Shown in pieces: positions 1 to 8,792 of a stretch of DNA of 64,000 nt. Below the pieces are notes generated by a model, which was given only the letters and a program-made list of their open reading frames with translations, was not told the origin of the DNA and searched no databases. Within the stretch, counting starts at the first letter, position 1; every line of letters starts with the position of its first letter. Source of the stretch: Cohnella sp. OV330. Its GTDB lineage: Bacteria; Bacillota; Bacilli; Paenibacillales; Paenibacillaceae. The position numbers were made by a program, and so were the translations under genes. Location: the NCBI RefSeq assembly GCF_900112065.1, contig NZ_FOKE01000015.1, positions 62,001 through 126,000 of the forward strand, written 5' to 3'.

Positions 1-7
1 GCACGTC

Positions 8-45
8 AAAAAGGCTTAAGCCGTCTTTAAGGCTCAAGCCTTTTT
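8..45 (-). terminator. Intrinsic terminator after the exonuclease gene
   Basis: A 15-base arm (8-22) pairs with 31-45 with one G-U type mismatch around an 8-base loop. A runs on the left and T runs on the right would make it work on either strand. It lies just past the stop of the minus-strand exonuclease gene. Confidence 0.8.
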
Positions 46-81
46 ATAGTTGCCGACGATTCGGTTCTACCGGTTTGTCAG

Positions 82-963
82 TCAGTCCGCGTCTTCCGAA
101 CCCGGCTCGCTCGCATCCGTCTCCGCGGTCGCCGCGTCCGTCGCCCCGGCGCGAGTCCCGCCCTCCGGGCTTTGGCCTTGACGCTCGGCGCTTCTCGGTT
201 TGGACGGCTTGGGCGGCTTCGCCGTCTCCGCCTCGAAGTAGGCTTTCAGCTCCGCGGCTTTGCGCGGATCGGCGAGATCGATCTTGCCGGCCAGCACGTG
301 CTCCGTCAGCAGCTCCCAGTTCAGCGCGAACTTCTGCGATTGGGCCAGCCGGATCGCGTTCTTGACCGTGCGCCGTTCCTTGGCGTTGCTGAACGTGTCC
401 TTGTACTGCTTCGCGTCCTTCTCGGGATCGAGCACGGCGAACGTCTTGCGGAAGATCTCCGCCGTCATCCGCGCGTCGTCCAGCGCCCGGTGGGCCGAGC
501 CCTCGGACGGAATGCCGAGCTCCTCGAGCGCCGCCTCCACGCTGACGTCGTTGGTGAGCCCGCGGCTGCGCAGGTATATCTTGAGCAAGTCGTAGTAGAC
601 GGCGGACATCCAATACGCATCGTCCAGCTTATGCATGCGCGTATCGAGCACGATCCGCTTGAAGTCTTCGCCGCCCCACGTGACGAACCGGCACGACTCG
701 CTGCGTCCGAGCCACGCCAGAAACGACCGGATGACCGGCACGAAACCGCTCGCGCTGTCGATGTCCTCCTGGGGAATGCCGGTTTTTTTCTTAATAAAGC
801 TGTTCAGCTTGGAAAAGTAGACGGGCTTGATGAGCGCCGAGAATTCGTCGACCGCCTCCAGCGCCTCGTTCAGCCGTACCGCGCCGATCTCGATCACTTC
901 CATGGGCAGCTCGCTCGCGAATTTGCGTCCGTTGAATTCGATATCCAATATGATGTAGTCCAC
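82..963 (-). CDS. 3'-5' exonuclease, DEDD superfamily (KapD/RNase T type)
   Basis: Predicted cytoplasmic exonuclease of 293 residues. The N-terminal motif DIEFN near residue 7 carries the first acidic pair (Exo I), and HRALDDA near residue 158 is the Exo III motif with the general-base His and last Asp, as in RNase T, DNA polymerase III epsilon and Bacillus KapD. The last 60 residues are a hydrophilic Pro/Ser/Glu/Ala-rich tail with no recognisable domain. The start is GTG, chosen because GGAGG lies about 8 bases upstream. It probably follows the APH-fold kinase gene in one transcript (71-base gap). Family membership is clear, but the substrate (RNA or DNA) cannot be decided from sequence. KapD in B. 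subtilis inhibits the KinA sporulation pathway; a similar role here is only possible. Confidence 0.85.
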   Translation of the reverse strand: MDYIILDIEFNGRKFASELPMEVIEIGAVRLNEALEAVDEFSALIKPVYFSKLNSFIKKKTGIPQEDIDSASGFVPVIRSFLAWLGRSESCRFVTWGGEDFKRIVLDTRMHKLDDAYWMSAVYYDLLKIYLRSRGLTNDVSVEAALEELGIPSEGSAHRALDDARMTAEIFRKTFAVLDPEKDAKQYKDTFSNAKERRTVKNAIRLAQSQKFALNWELLTEHVLAGKIDLADPRKAAELKAYFEAETAKPPKPSKPRSAERQGQSPEGGTRAGATDAATAETDASEPGSEDAD

Positions 964-1034
964 GTTAGCGACCTCCGAATTGAGCAGATACCCCTATCTT
1001 ATCAAAAATCCGAAGCCAAAGCCCTTCCGCGCCG

Positions 1035-1994
1035 CTAACGGTTCAGACGCGCCCAGCTTTTCGCCAGGTTGCGCTCCGTCCAGCTGCGTTGATCTTCGCC
1101 GGAATGTCTCGAATAGCATTCGATCGCGAGGATCAGATCGAGGTACAGATCGTACAGCTCGCGTCGCGGCAGCTCTTCCGGCGCGTCGTAGCGCTTGCCG
1201 TATCCTTGCAGGAACGCTTCGGGGTCGTTGAATTTGCGGAAATAAAATTCCATCAGCGGGTCGCCCCATAGCGCGCGCTCCCAGTCGATGATCGCGGAGA
1301 TGCGGCCGTCCTTGACGAACAAATTGCCGTCCCATAGATCCCAATGGACGAGACGCGGCTCCGTCACTTGCGACAAGCTGGGCAGGCGCCGCTCGATGAA
1401 GGCTTCCAGCTCCTCGTAGGAGACGGGCAGCTTCGCGCCGAGCCTGCGCCCGTCGGCCAGGATCCCGCCGATCATGTCGCCGAACGCCGCCTGCCAGCTG
1501 TCCGTCCGTATGCCGGCGGACTCGTTCAAGAAGCCGAACCGGTCGCCGCGAATCTCGTTGATCGACCGGTTGAAGCGCCCGAGCGTCCGCTCGATCTCGA
1601 AGCGTTCCTGCACGGAGAGCGATGCCTTCGCCTGATTGTAGGGACTGCCGTCGATCTTTTCCATGACGAACCAGTCCGCGCCGACCAAGGTCCGCGACGT
1701 ATCCGAGGCGTATACTTCGGGCGCGGGGATGCCGCCCGCCTCCCGAACCAGCGCGAGCGCGGCCAGCTCGCTGCGCATAATGCCCCGTTCATAACCCAGC
1801 ACCTCGGCATGGTCGCCAGGTCCGACCTTCAGGACGGCTTGGCGTCCGTCCCGCAGCGCAAGCGTGTAGGCGGCGTTGAACCAGCCGTCCGTCAGCTCGG
1901 CGGCCGATGCCAGCCCGGCATCCGGCCCGAAGGCCTGTTTGACGACAGCCTCCAGCTGTCCGGGAGACAGCCGTGTTTTCGTTATGCTTTCCAA
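1035..1994 (-). CDS. APH-fold phosphotransferase (aminoglycoside phosphotransferase family)
   Basis: Small-molecule kinase of the APH/choline kinase fold, 319 residues from the chosen start. The Brenner motif VHWDLWDGNLF supplies catalytic Asp and metal-binding Asn, followed by the DFG-equivalent IIDWERALWGDP. The start is a TTG at 1994, because GGAGG sits 10 bases upstream there. An ATG at 2060 would add 22 residues but has no good ribosome site. Members of this family phosphorylate aminoglycosides, macrolides, fructosamines, homoserine or choline, and nothing here identifies the substrate. The neighbouring TetR/MFS pair makes a drug-related role conceivable but does not show it. Confidence 0.82.
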   Translation of the reverse strand: MESITKTRLSPGQLEAVVKQAFGPDAGLASAAELTDGWFNAAYTLALRDGRQAVLKVGPGDHAEVLGYERGIMRSELAALALVREAGGIPAPEVYASDTSRTLVGADWFVMEKIDGSPYNQAKASLSVQERFEIERTLGRFNRSINEIRGDRFGFLNESAGIRTDSWQAAFGDMIGGILADGRRLGAKLPVSYEELEAFIERRLPSLSQVTEPRLVHWDLWDGNLFVKDGRISAIIDWERALWGDPLMEFYFRKFNDPEAFLQGYGKRYDAPEELPRRELYDLYLDLILAIECYSRHSGEDQRSWTERNLAKSWARLNR

Positions 1995-2126
1995 TTCGCC
2001 CGAACCTCCGTTATTTATCGTCTTGAATCCATTAAAAGCAGAAGGGGCTTCCGTATGCAAGAAGGCGTTTTTGAGTGGACTGAATAGATCGCATGAAGCG
2101 CAGCGTGTCCTTTTCGGAGGAAAGCA

Positions 2127-2171
2127 TTGACAGGAAAACTTCGCATATGGTATTTATTAATCAATAAATAA
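2127..2171 (+). promoter_or_regulatory. tetR promoter and operator
   Basis: A perfect -35 TTGACA (2127-2132) is followed by the AT-rich dyad TTTATTAATCAATAAATAA (2153-2171), which covers the expected -10 region. Nearly the same 19 bases recur at 2850-2868 before the exporter gene (17 of 19 identical). The pair suggests that the TetR protein represses both its own gene and the exporter. Confidence 0.75.
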
Positions 2172-2193
2172 ATTTGAGTTGGAGTTGCGGCAA

Positions 2194-2724
2194 ATGACAC
2201 CTAGAGACGATGCGACATCTGCGACGCGCAAAGAACAAATTCTCGACGCTGCCGCCGAGCTCTTCGCGCTTCAAGGCTTTTACAAGACGACGACGGCGCT
2301 GGTCGCCAAGACCGTGGGGGTGACGCAGCCCTACGTGTTCCACTTCTTCAAAACGAAGGAGGAGCTGTTCCTGGCCGTCCTGGACCGCGGCTATCGGCGC
2401 CTGGTGCATGCCTTCGCCGCCGTGAAGAGTCCGCCCGAGGAGCTCGCTCACCGGATGGGCGGCGCGTTCGAGGATTTGCTCGTTACCCATCGCAACGAGA
2501 TCCTGCTTGTCATGCAAGCCTATTCGATTCCGGAGCCGGCGATTCGCGAAGAAGTGAAGTCGAAGTTCGCCGAGATTCACCGGATGGTCAGCGAGCGGTT
2601 CGCGCAGGCGGGCATTCCCGATGCGCCCGGCGAAGCCGGCATGTTCATCGGCACGGGTCTCCTCATCGCGCTCTCGCAAATATTGGAGCTGCCCAAGCTG
2701 CTCCCGTGGTGCGAGGACGAGTAA
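2194..2724 (+). CDS. TetR/AcrR family transcriptional regulator
   Basis: DNA-binding repressor of 176 residues. The N-terminal helix-turn-helix reads through ILDAAAELFALQGF, TTTALVAKTVGVTQPYVFHFF and KTKEELFLAVL, the standard TetR pattern, and the C-terminal half is the variable ligand-binding/dimer region. The start is an ATG at 2194 with GGAG 9 bases upstream; a TTG five codons earlier is less likely. It lies between two copies of an AT-rich dyad, and the next gene is an MFS exporter in the same direction. The expected role is ligand-relieved repression of the exporter and itself (inferred from arrangement and family). The ligand is unknown. Confidence 0.9.
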   Translation: MTPRDDATSATRKEQILDAAAELFALQGFYKTTTALVAKTVGVTQPYVFHFFKTKEELFLAVLDRGYRRLVHAFAAVKSPPEELAHRMGGAFEDLLVTHRNEILLVMQAYSIPEPAIREEVKSKFAEIHRMVSERFAQAGIPDAPGEAGMFIGTGLLIALSQILELPKLLPWCEDE

Positions 2725-2849
2725 GGGGAGGGGCGCAAGGAGCGGGGCGTTTGCCGACTGCGGGCGAAGCAAGAGCGCTCGATCCGTCAGCGGACCCGTT
2801 CGTCGTTGCCGCCAGGCGTTGGCGCTTGGCGGTTGCTTTAGGGCTTTAA

Positions 2850-2868
2850 TTTATTTATCGATAAATAA
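2850..2868. promoter_or_regulatory. Operator before the MFS exporter gene
   Basis: TTTATTTATCGATAAATAA contains an 18-base perfect palindrome (2851-2868). It matches the dyad at 2153-2171 in 17 of 19 positions and overlaps the exporter ribosome site AAGGAG. It is a likely binding site for the adjacent TetR regulator. Confidence 0.72.
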
Positions 2869-2880
2869 GGAGTGTTGGAG

Positions 2881-4323
2881 ATGCCAACGATGTCTACGAT
2901 CTCAACTTCGCAAAGGAACCGCATGCTGGTCGTCATCTGCCTGGCGCTGTTCATGGTCATGCTGGATACGCTGGTGCTCGGCGTGGCGCTGCCGTCGATC
3001 CAAAAGTCTTTCGACGCGGGCCTCGCGGATCTCGAATGGTTCACCAACGGCTACACGCTGACCTTCGCCGTGCTGCTCATCCCCTTCGGCATGCTGGGAG
3101 AGCGGTACGGGCGCAAAAAGGTATTTCTGCTCGGCATCGCGGTCTTCACGCTAGGATCGCTGGCTTCCGCGCTTAGCACGCATGCGCTCGGCCTCACGCT
3201 CGCAAGAGCGCTGCAAGGCATAGGCGGCGCCGCCATCACGCCGATCAGCCTTACGCTGGTCAGCGCCGCGTTCCCGCCCAAGTACAGGGCAGCGGCGATC
3301 GGCATCGTTTCCGGCGTGTCGGGTCTCGGACTCGCCATGGGACCGCTCGTCGGCGGGCTCATCGTGAACGGTTCGCCCTGGCAGACGATTTTCTGGATCA
3401 ACGTCCCCGTCGGCGTCCTCGCCGTCGCGTTCGGCTGGCTCTGGCTGCGCGAATCCAAAGGCCAGGAAAAGCGTCTCGATCTGTTCGGCCTGCTGCTGAT
3501 CGCGGCATCGCTGCTCGGCATCGTATTCGGTCTCGTTCGCGGGAATGAAGCGGGATGGGGCGCGTTCGAGGTATGGGGGCCGCTGGCAGGCGGCTTGGCG
3601 CTGCTGCCGGTCTTCATCGCCTGGGAATGGCGCCATCCTTATCCGCTGCTGTCGCTCGGGCTCTTTAAGAGCCGCGACTATTCCGCGCTCATCGCCACGG
3701 GATTCTGGCTGAATGCGGGCATCTTCGGCGCCATCTTCCTGCTCACGCTGTTCCTGCAGCAAGGGCAAGGCTACTCTGCGCTCGGCGCCGGCGTTCGCGA
3801 GATGGCCTGGACCGGCGCCACGATGGTCGCCGCTCCGCTGGCGGGGCTCTTCATCGGGCGCCTCGGCACCCGCCGCGTGCTGCTGACCGGCCTGCTGCTC
3901 CAGGCGGTCGCGCTGTGCCTGTTCGCGATTCTTATCGCAGTGAACGGCGCGGTCTTCTCCTTCGCTTACCTGGCACCCGCCATGGTATTGGCCGGTCTCG
4001 GCATGGGGCTTAGCCTCACGCCGCTCTCCGAGGGCGTGCTGTCCGCCGTGCACGAATCGTCCTCCGGCGAAGCGAGCGGCGTCTCCAACGCCACGCGGGA
4101 ATTGGGCGGCGTGTTCGGCATCGCCATCGGCAGCCTGATCTTCCGCCAGGGCGGACAGATCGCGTCGCCGGACCAGTTCGGGAGCCATTTGATTCCCGTA
4201 TTGTACGTGTATGCGGGGATGCTCGGCGCCGCGTTCGTCACGACGCTGCTGTTCTACAAGCGGTCGCGAAAGGAAGCGGGCGAATCTAGCGCTACCTTGC
4301 CGGCCGGTGCGGCCGTGGAGTAA
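2881..4323 (+). CDS. MFS multidrug exporter, DHA2 (14-helix) family
   Basis: Proton-driven drug exporter of the EmrB/QacA/LfrA group, 480 residues, in the cytoplasmic membrane. The first helix (VVICLALFMVMLDTLVLGVALPSI) carries the DHA2 helix-1 pattern with the D-T pair. Motif A is GMLGERYGRKKVFLLG, and the motif C type region is GIVSGVSGLGLAMGPLVGG. About 14 hydrophobic segments can be counted. The ATG at 2881 is preferred to the GTG at 2872 because AAGGAG sits 8 bases upstream. It is paired with the upstream TetR gene and shares its operator. The substrate is unknown. Confidence 0.9.
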   Translation: MPTMSTISTSQRNRMLVVICLALFMVMLDTLVLGVALPSIQKSFDAGLADLEWFTNGYTLTFAVLLIPFGMLGERYGRKKVFLLGIAVFTLGSLASALSTHALGLTLARALQGIGGAAITPISLTLVSAAFPPKYRAAAIGIVSGVSGLGLAMGPLVGGLIVNGSPWQTIFWINVPVGVLAVAFGWLWLRESKGQEKRLDLFGLLLIAASLLGIVFGLVRGNEAGWGAFEVWGPLAGGLALLPVFIAWEWRHPYPLLSLGLFKSRDYSALIATGFWLNAGIFGAIFLLTLFLQQGQGYSALGAGVREMAWTGATMVAAPLAGLFIGRLGTRRVLLTGLLLQAVALCLFAILIAVNGAVFSFAYLAPAMVLAGLGMGLSLTPLSEGVLSAVHESSSGEASGVSNATRELGGVFGIAIGSLIFRQGGQIASPDQFGSHLIPVLYVYAGMLGAAFVTTLLFYKRSRKEAGESSATLPAGAAVE

Positions 4324-4362
4324 GAACGGAACGGTAGGTTTGTAAAAGGGAAGTCTATTGCG

Positions 4363-4397
4363 AAGAACGGTCGATGCGTCGTCGACCGTTCTTTTTT
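4363..4397 (+). terminator. Intrinsic terminator after the MFS gene
   Basis: A perfect 12-bp stem (4363-4374 with 4382-4393) and 7-base loop, followed by a T run to 4397. Confidence 0.88.
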
Positions 4398-4460
4398 ATG
4401 CCCCGGGAAACGCGCTAGAACGGGCGACGCCAGCTGCCGGCTCATAAACTCATCAAATGC

Positions 4461-4480
4461 TGTCAACAGTATGATTGACA
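4461..4480. promoter_or_regulatory. Dyad upstream of mtlA, candidate regulator site
   Basis: TGTCAA, 8 bases, TTGACA: a perfect 6+6 inverted repeat about 115 bases upstream of the mtlA start. Its right arm is also a perfect -35 hexamer, but no convincing -10 follows at 16-18 bases. An activator-dependent promoter bound by MtlR would fit. This is inference. Confidence 0.4.
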
Positions 4481-4593
4481 AATTCGCGTTTTCCTTCTGT
4501 TGCTGCCAAGAGGTGCGAGGGGTACGATTAACGCATATCGACCGCTGGCGGAGTGCCGCGAAAAGAAAGCGGTTAATTCAAGGAGGAACCGAA

Positions 4594-6123
4594 ATGGAGC
4601 AAGCACAGCGTTCTGCTTCTAGCGGTGGAATACGAGTAGGCGTCCAGAAATTCGGACGTTTCCTGAGCGGCATGGTCATGCCGAACATCGGGGCGTTCAT
4701 TGCCTGGGGCATCATCACCGCATTGTTCATACCGACCGGTTGGGCGCCGAATTCGGAGCTCGCGAAGCTCGTCGATCCGATCATCAAGTACCTGCTTCCG
4801 ATCCTGATCGGATATACGGGCGGCACCATGGTACACAAGACAAGGGGCGGCGTCATCGGCGCGCTCATGACGATGGGCATCATCGTCGGTACCGACATCC
4901 CGATGTTCCTCGGCGCGATGATCTGCGGTCCGCTCGCGGCGTGGGTGCTGAAGCAGTTCGACAAGTCCGTCGAAGGCAAGATCAAAGCGGGCTTCGAGAT
5001 GCTGGTCAACAACTTCTCGCTCGGCATCATCGGCGCGGCCCTGACGCTGCTCGCGTATTCGGGCATCGGCCCGGTCATCGAGCAGCTGACGAGCTGGCTG
5101 TCGGACGGCGTGGAGTTTCTGGTCAATCATAACCTGATCCCGCTGGCGAACGTCCTCATCGAGCCGGCGAAGATATTGTTCTTGAACAACGCGATCAATC
5201 ACGGCGTGCTGAGTCCCATCGCGCTCGACGAGGCTTCGCGCACCGGCAAGTCGATTCTGTTCATGCTCGAATCGAACCCGGGTCCCGGCATCGGCGTGCT
5301 GCTGGCCTATATGCTGGTCGGCCGCGGCTCCGCCCGGCAGTCGGCTTCCGGCGCGGCGATCATCCACTTCTTCGGCGGCATCCACGAGATCTACTTCCCG
5401 TACATTCTCATGAATCCGCGCCTGATCCTGGCGGTCATCGCCGGCGGCGTGACCGGCACGTTCACCTTCTCGCTCTTCGGCGCGGGACTGGTCGCTCCGC
5501 CTTCGCCGGGCAGCATCTTCGCCTACATCGCGATGGCGCCGAAGGGCGGCCTGCTGCCGGTGCTTAGCGGCGTGCTCACCGCGGCCATCGTATCCTTCGC
5601 GGTCTCGGCGCTGCTGCTGAAGACGTCGAGGAAGAACGCGGAGGACGAGGACATCGAGGAAGCGCAAAGCCGCATGAAGGCGATGAAGGCAGCGGGCACG
5701 CCTGCTGCAGCCGCTACGGCGGCAAACGCCGCGGCGCCGGTCGGCGTAACGGCTGCATCCGCTGCCGGCGCAGCGCGGTCCGCGATCCCGGACACGGCGG
5801 TCGTCGACGCAAGTCTTCTAGCGGCGGCATCCGCGGTTAAAGATAAGGAGGACGTGCGCAAGATCGTCTTCTCCTGCGATGCCGGCATGGGCTCGAGCGC
5901 CATGGGCGCATCCATCCTGCGCAAAAAAATGAAGGCGGCTGGATCGGACATCACGGTCATTAACACGGCGATCAGCGACATTCCGGACGACGCGGATATC
6001 GTCATCACGCATAAAACGCTCACCGACCGCGCCAAACAAAAAGCGCCGAACGCCGAGCATATCTCGATCGACAACTTCCTTAAAAGCCCGGAGTACGACG
6101 TGCTGGTGAATAGGCTCGCCTGA
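4594..6123 (+). CDS. mtlA: PTS mannitol transporter subunit IICB
   Basis: Membrane permease and phosphotransfer subunit for mannitol, 509 residues. The first 345 or so residues are the IIC domain with the family opening RFLSGMVMPNIGAFIAWGIITALF and the conserved GGIHEIYFPYILM. An Ala-rich linker follows. The C-terminal IIB domain begins VRKIVFSCDAGMGSSAMGA, and Cys428 is the phosphorylation site. No IIA domain is fused; it is supplied by mtlF. The ATG at 4594 has AAGGAGG upstream and starts at the family's usual position; the frame is open to 4471 without a ribosome site. It is the first gene of the mtl-ptsI-ptsH operon. Confidence 0.96.
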   Translation: MEQAQRSASSGGIRVGVQKFGRFLSGMVMPNIGAFIAWGIITALFIPTGWAPNSELAKLVDPIIKYLLPILIGYTGGTMVHKTRGGVIGALMTMGIIVGTDIPMFLGAMICGPLAAWVLKQFDKSVEGKIKAGFEMLVNNFSLGIIGAALTLLAYSGIGPVIEQLTSWLSDGVEFLVNHNLIPLANVLIEPAKILFLNNAINHGVLSPIALDEASRTGKSILFMLESNPGPGIGVLLAYMLVGRGSARQSASGAAIIHFFGGIHEIYFPYILMNPRLILAVIAGGVTGTFTFSLFGAGLVAPPSPGSIFAYIAMAPKGGLLPVLSGVLTAAIVSFAVSALLLKTSRKNAEDEDIEEAQSRMKAMKAAGTPAAAATAANAAAPVGVTAASAAGAARSAIPDTAVVDASLLAAASAVKDKEDVRKIVFSCDAGMGSSAMGASILRKKMKAAGSDITVINTAISDIPDDADIVITHKTLTDRAKQKAPNAEHISIDNFLKSPEYDVLVNRLA

Positions 6124-6249
6124 TCCGAAGCGTGCTTTTGGGACGGTGCGCCATGACGGCCGCATCCGCTCCGCATATCGAATCGGCTGACGCTGGCGAG
6201 CATATCGCCGGCGTTCAGCCCATTTTGGATAGACAGGAATGATCCGTCC

Positions 6250-8349
6250 ATGATCGTATCCAACCGAACCCGGCGCATCCTCGAGCTGCTGCTGCGCAGC
6301 GGGCGGGAGATGACGGCCGCCGAGCTTGCCGCAGGTCTCCAGGTCAGCTCGCGCACCGTGCACCGGGAACTCGCCGCGGTCGAGGATCTGCTGGCAGGCC
6401 AAGCGGTATCGCTGGTGAAAAAATCCGGCTCGGGCATCGCCCTGCAGGGCGACCCGGCCGCGCTGGAGCGCCTCGGCGGCATCGTATCCGCGTCGGAGGA
6501 GACCGAATTCTCCCCCGACGAACGCCAGATTTACCTGCTCTGCTTGCTGCTTCGGGAGCGGGAGCCCGTCAAGCAATTCGCGCTGGCGCACGAGCTGAAG
6601 GTGACGGTGCAGACGATCGGCAGCGACCTGGAGGAACTGGCCGAGTGGGTGGAGCGCTTCGGCGTCCGGCTTATTCGCCGCAGAGGCTACGGCGTCGAGC
6701 TCTCGGGCGGGGAGGCGGAGCTGCGGGAGGCGATCCGGCAGCTCATCCGGCTGCGCCTCGACGACGCCGAGCTGATCGCGAGCCGGGGCGAGCCGCCGTC
6801 GCATCCGCTCGACCGCATGCTGTTCGAGCTGGCCGGACGCGCCGACATGGCCGACGTCGAGAGCGCGCTGTGGAGTCTGGAGGGCCGATGGGCGGGAAGC
6901 CTCAACGAACAGATTTATACGGACCTGCTCATCCGCCTCTCGATCTCGCTGCATCGCGTCCGGCAAGGAAAAACGGTGGCGGACGCGCCCGTTCCGTACC
7001 AGCCGCCGCCGCAGGACGGGCAAGCGTCCGAGCGGGCCGCGGCGGAAGCCGCGCAGCTGGCGGACCAGCTCTCGGCGCGGCCGGGCGTGGCGATCGGCCC
7101 GGCCGAGACGGCTTACGCCGCCGAACTGCTGCAGGACGCGCACGGCAAAGACCTCGCTCTGCTGCCCGGCGACGATCTGGCGCTGGCGGACGCCGTTCGC
7201 CGCCTCATCCGATCGGTGCAGGCATCGACGGGCGTCGATTACGACGAGGACCGATCGCTTCGGGACGGCTTGTTCGAACACTTGAAGCAGGCGGTGCAGC
7301 GGCTCGGCGAGGGGCAGCGCATCCGCAATCCGCTGCTGGGGCAGATTCGCCGGGATTACGCGACGCTGTTCGCGGCCGTCCGGGAGGCTGCCTGCGCGGC
7401 GCTGCCCCATCTGGAGGTGCCGGACGAGGAAATCGGCTTCCTGGTCATGCACTTCGGCGCCTCCAACGAGCGGCTGAAGCAGCTCCAGCGGAACGTGCGG
7501 GCGATCCTCGTGTGCACGAGCGGCATCGGCTCCTCCAAGCTGCTGCAGATGCGCATCCGCAAGGAGCTCCCGCAGATCGAGATCGCGGACCGGGTGTCCT
7601 GGTACGAGGCGGCTCGCCTTGACGAGGACACGTACGACCTCATCATCTCCACGATCGATCTTCCGATCGACGCCAGGCACTACATGAAGGTCAGCCCCCT
7701 GCTCACGCAGGGAGAGGCCGACCGGCTGCGGGCGTTCGTTCGCGAGGCGCCGTGGGAGCTTAAGCAAGCCGCCGTCCGGAAGAGAGAGACCGGCTCGCCG
7801 GACGCTGCGGCAGACGCCTTCGCCCGGCTGCAGCGCCTGAAGACGACGCTCGACGAGATCGTATCGCTCGTCGGCGGGTTCCGGGTGATCGAGCTGGGCG
7901 AGGAGGCGAGCGAGCTGCACGCGGCGCTGGACGACGCCTGCCGGCGGGAGGAAGCGCTCGGCGCGCTGAGCTGCGCGGCCGCAGTGCGCGACCGGCTGCT
8001 GGGGCGGGAGGAACAGGGCAGCCAGATGATCCCCGGCACGGGCCTCGCGCTCTTTCATACGCGGGCGCCGGAAATCAAGTCTTCCACCCTTAAGCTATAC
8101 CGGCTTCGTCAGGCGGTTCGACTGCCGGAGCAAGACGACGGTTCGCCCGTCCAATTGGCCCGGTTCCTCCTCATGCTGGCGCCCCGCGCGCTGGCGCGCG
8201 AGCGACTCGAGGTGCTGAGCGAGATCAGCGCGATGCTGCTCGACGAGGAGACGGTCGCGCTGCTCGAGGGTGGCGACGAGACGGCGATCCGCGAGCGAAT
8301 GACGACGCATTTAAGAAGCTTTTTCCTAACTAAAACCGAAAGCGAGTGA
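6250..8349 (+). CDS. mtlR: Mannitol operon activator MtlR (PRD regulator with IIB- and IIA-like domains)
   Basis: Transcription activator of 699 residues controlled by PTS phosphorylation. The order is an N-terminal winged helix (NRTRRILELLLRSGREMTAAEL, SSRTVHREL) and a second HTH, then two PRD modules (about 180-400; the second has EIGFLVMHFGA with its His). A GatB/IIB-like domain follows with Cys422 in ILVCTSGIGSSK, then a IIA-mtl-like domain with His near 603 in LALFHTR. Length and architecture match Bacillales MtlR. In that family HPr phosphorylates PRD2 to activate, while IIB/IIA-like domain phosphorylation by the transporter inhibits. The ribosome site is weak. It lies inside the operon between mtlA and mtlF. 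Confidence 0.94.
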   Translation: MIVSNRTRRILELLLRSGREMTAAELAAGLQVSSRTVHRELAAVEDLLAGQAVSLVKKSGSGIALQGDPAALERLGGIVSASEETEFSPDERQIYLLCLLLREREPVKQFALAHELKVTVQTIGSDLEELAEWVERFGVRLIRRRGYGVELSGGEAELREAIRQLIRLRLDDAELIASRGEPPSHPLDRMLFELAGRADMADVESALWSLEGRWAGSLNEQIYTDLLIRLSISLHRVRQGKTVADAPVPYQPPPQDGQASERAAAEAAQLADQLSARPGVAIGPAETAYAAELLQDAHGKDLALLPGDDLALADAVRRLIRSVQASTGVDYDEDRSLRDGLFEHLKQAVQRLGEGQRIRNPLLGQIRRDYATLFAAVREAACAALPHLEVPDEEIGFLVMHFGASNERLKQLQRNVRAILVCTSGIGSSKLLQMRIRKELPQIEIADRVSWYEAARLDEDTYDLIISTIDLPIDARHYMKVSPLLTQGEADRLRAFVREAPWELKQAAVRKRETGSPDAAADAFARLQRLKTTLDEIVSLVGGFRVIELGEEASELHAALDDACRREEALGALSCAAAVRDRLLGREEQGSQMIPGTGLALFHTRAPEIKSSTLKLYRLRQAVRLPEQDDGSPVQLARFLLMLAPRALARERLEVLSEISAMLLDEETVALLEGGDETAIRERMTTHLRSFFLTKTESE

Positions 8350-8354
8350 CCGAT

Positions 8355-8792
8355 ATGAGCATCCTTTCCGCAAACAAAGTGAAATTGAACGCATCCGTCA
8401 ACGACAAATACGAGGCGATCCGACTGGCCGGCCGGCTGCTGGTCGAAGCGGGCCACGTAGAGCCGGCTTACGTCGACAGCATGATCGAACGCGAGAACTC
8501 GCTGTCCACCTATATGGGAGGCGGGCTCGCCATCCCGCACGGTACGAGCGAATCCAAGGGCACGATCAAATCTACGGGCCTGTCGATCGTCCAGCTGCCG
8601 GCCGGCGTCGACTTCGGCGATGGCGAGAAAGCGCATCTGGTCATCGGTATCGCTGCGGTAGGCGACGACCACCTGGACATTTTGACGAACGTGGCGATGA
8701 TCTGCTCGGACGACGAGAACATGGAGCGAATTCTCGCGGCCAATACCCCCGCCGAGATGATCGAAATCTTCGAGAGCGGTGCGGAGGAATGA
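8355..8792 (+). CDS. mtlF: PTS mannitol subunit IIA
   Basis: Cytoplasmic phosphocarrier of 145 residues that passes phosphate from HPr to the IIB domain of MtlA. The active His62 lies in GGLAIPHGTSESKGTI, and length and sequence are typical of free-standing MtlF. The ATG at 8355 begins five bases after the mtlR stop; a GTG at 8346 overlapping that stop would add three residues. The 3' end overlaps mtlD by four bases (ATGA), so the two are translationally coupled. Confidence 0.95.
   Translation: MSILSANKVKLNASVNDKYEAIRLAGRLLVEAGHVEPAYVDSMIERENSLSTYMGGGLAIPHGTSESKGTIKSTGLSIVQLPAGVDFGDGEKAHLVIGIAAVGDDHLDILTNVAMICSDDENMERILAANTPAEMIEIFESGAEE

Noticed and set aside
4471-4593. Extended start for MtlA
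   Set aside because: The open frame begins upstream, but the only good ribosome site (AAGGAGG) and the family's usual N-terminus are at 4594.
4440-4593. CcpA (cre) site before mtlA
   Set aside because: The best match near AATTCGCGTTTTC departs from the consensus at several conserved positions.
5818-8058. 746-codon open frame on the minus strand
   Set aside because: It is antisense to mtlR and part of mtlA, has no ribosome site and reads as Arg/His/Leu-rich sequence typical of shadows in GC-rich DNA.
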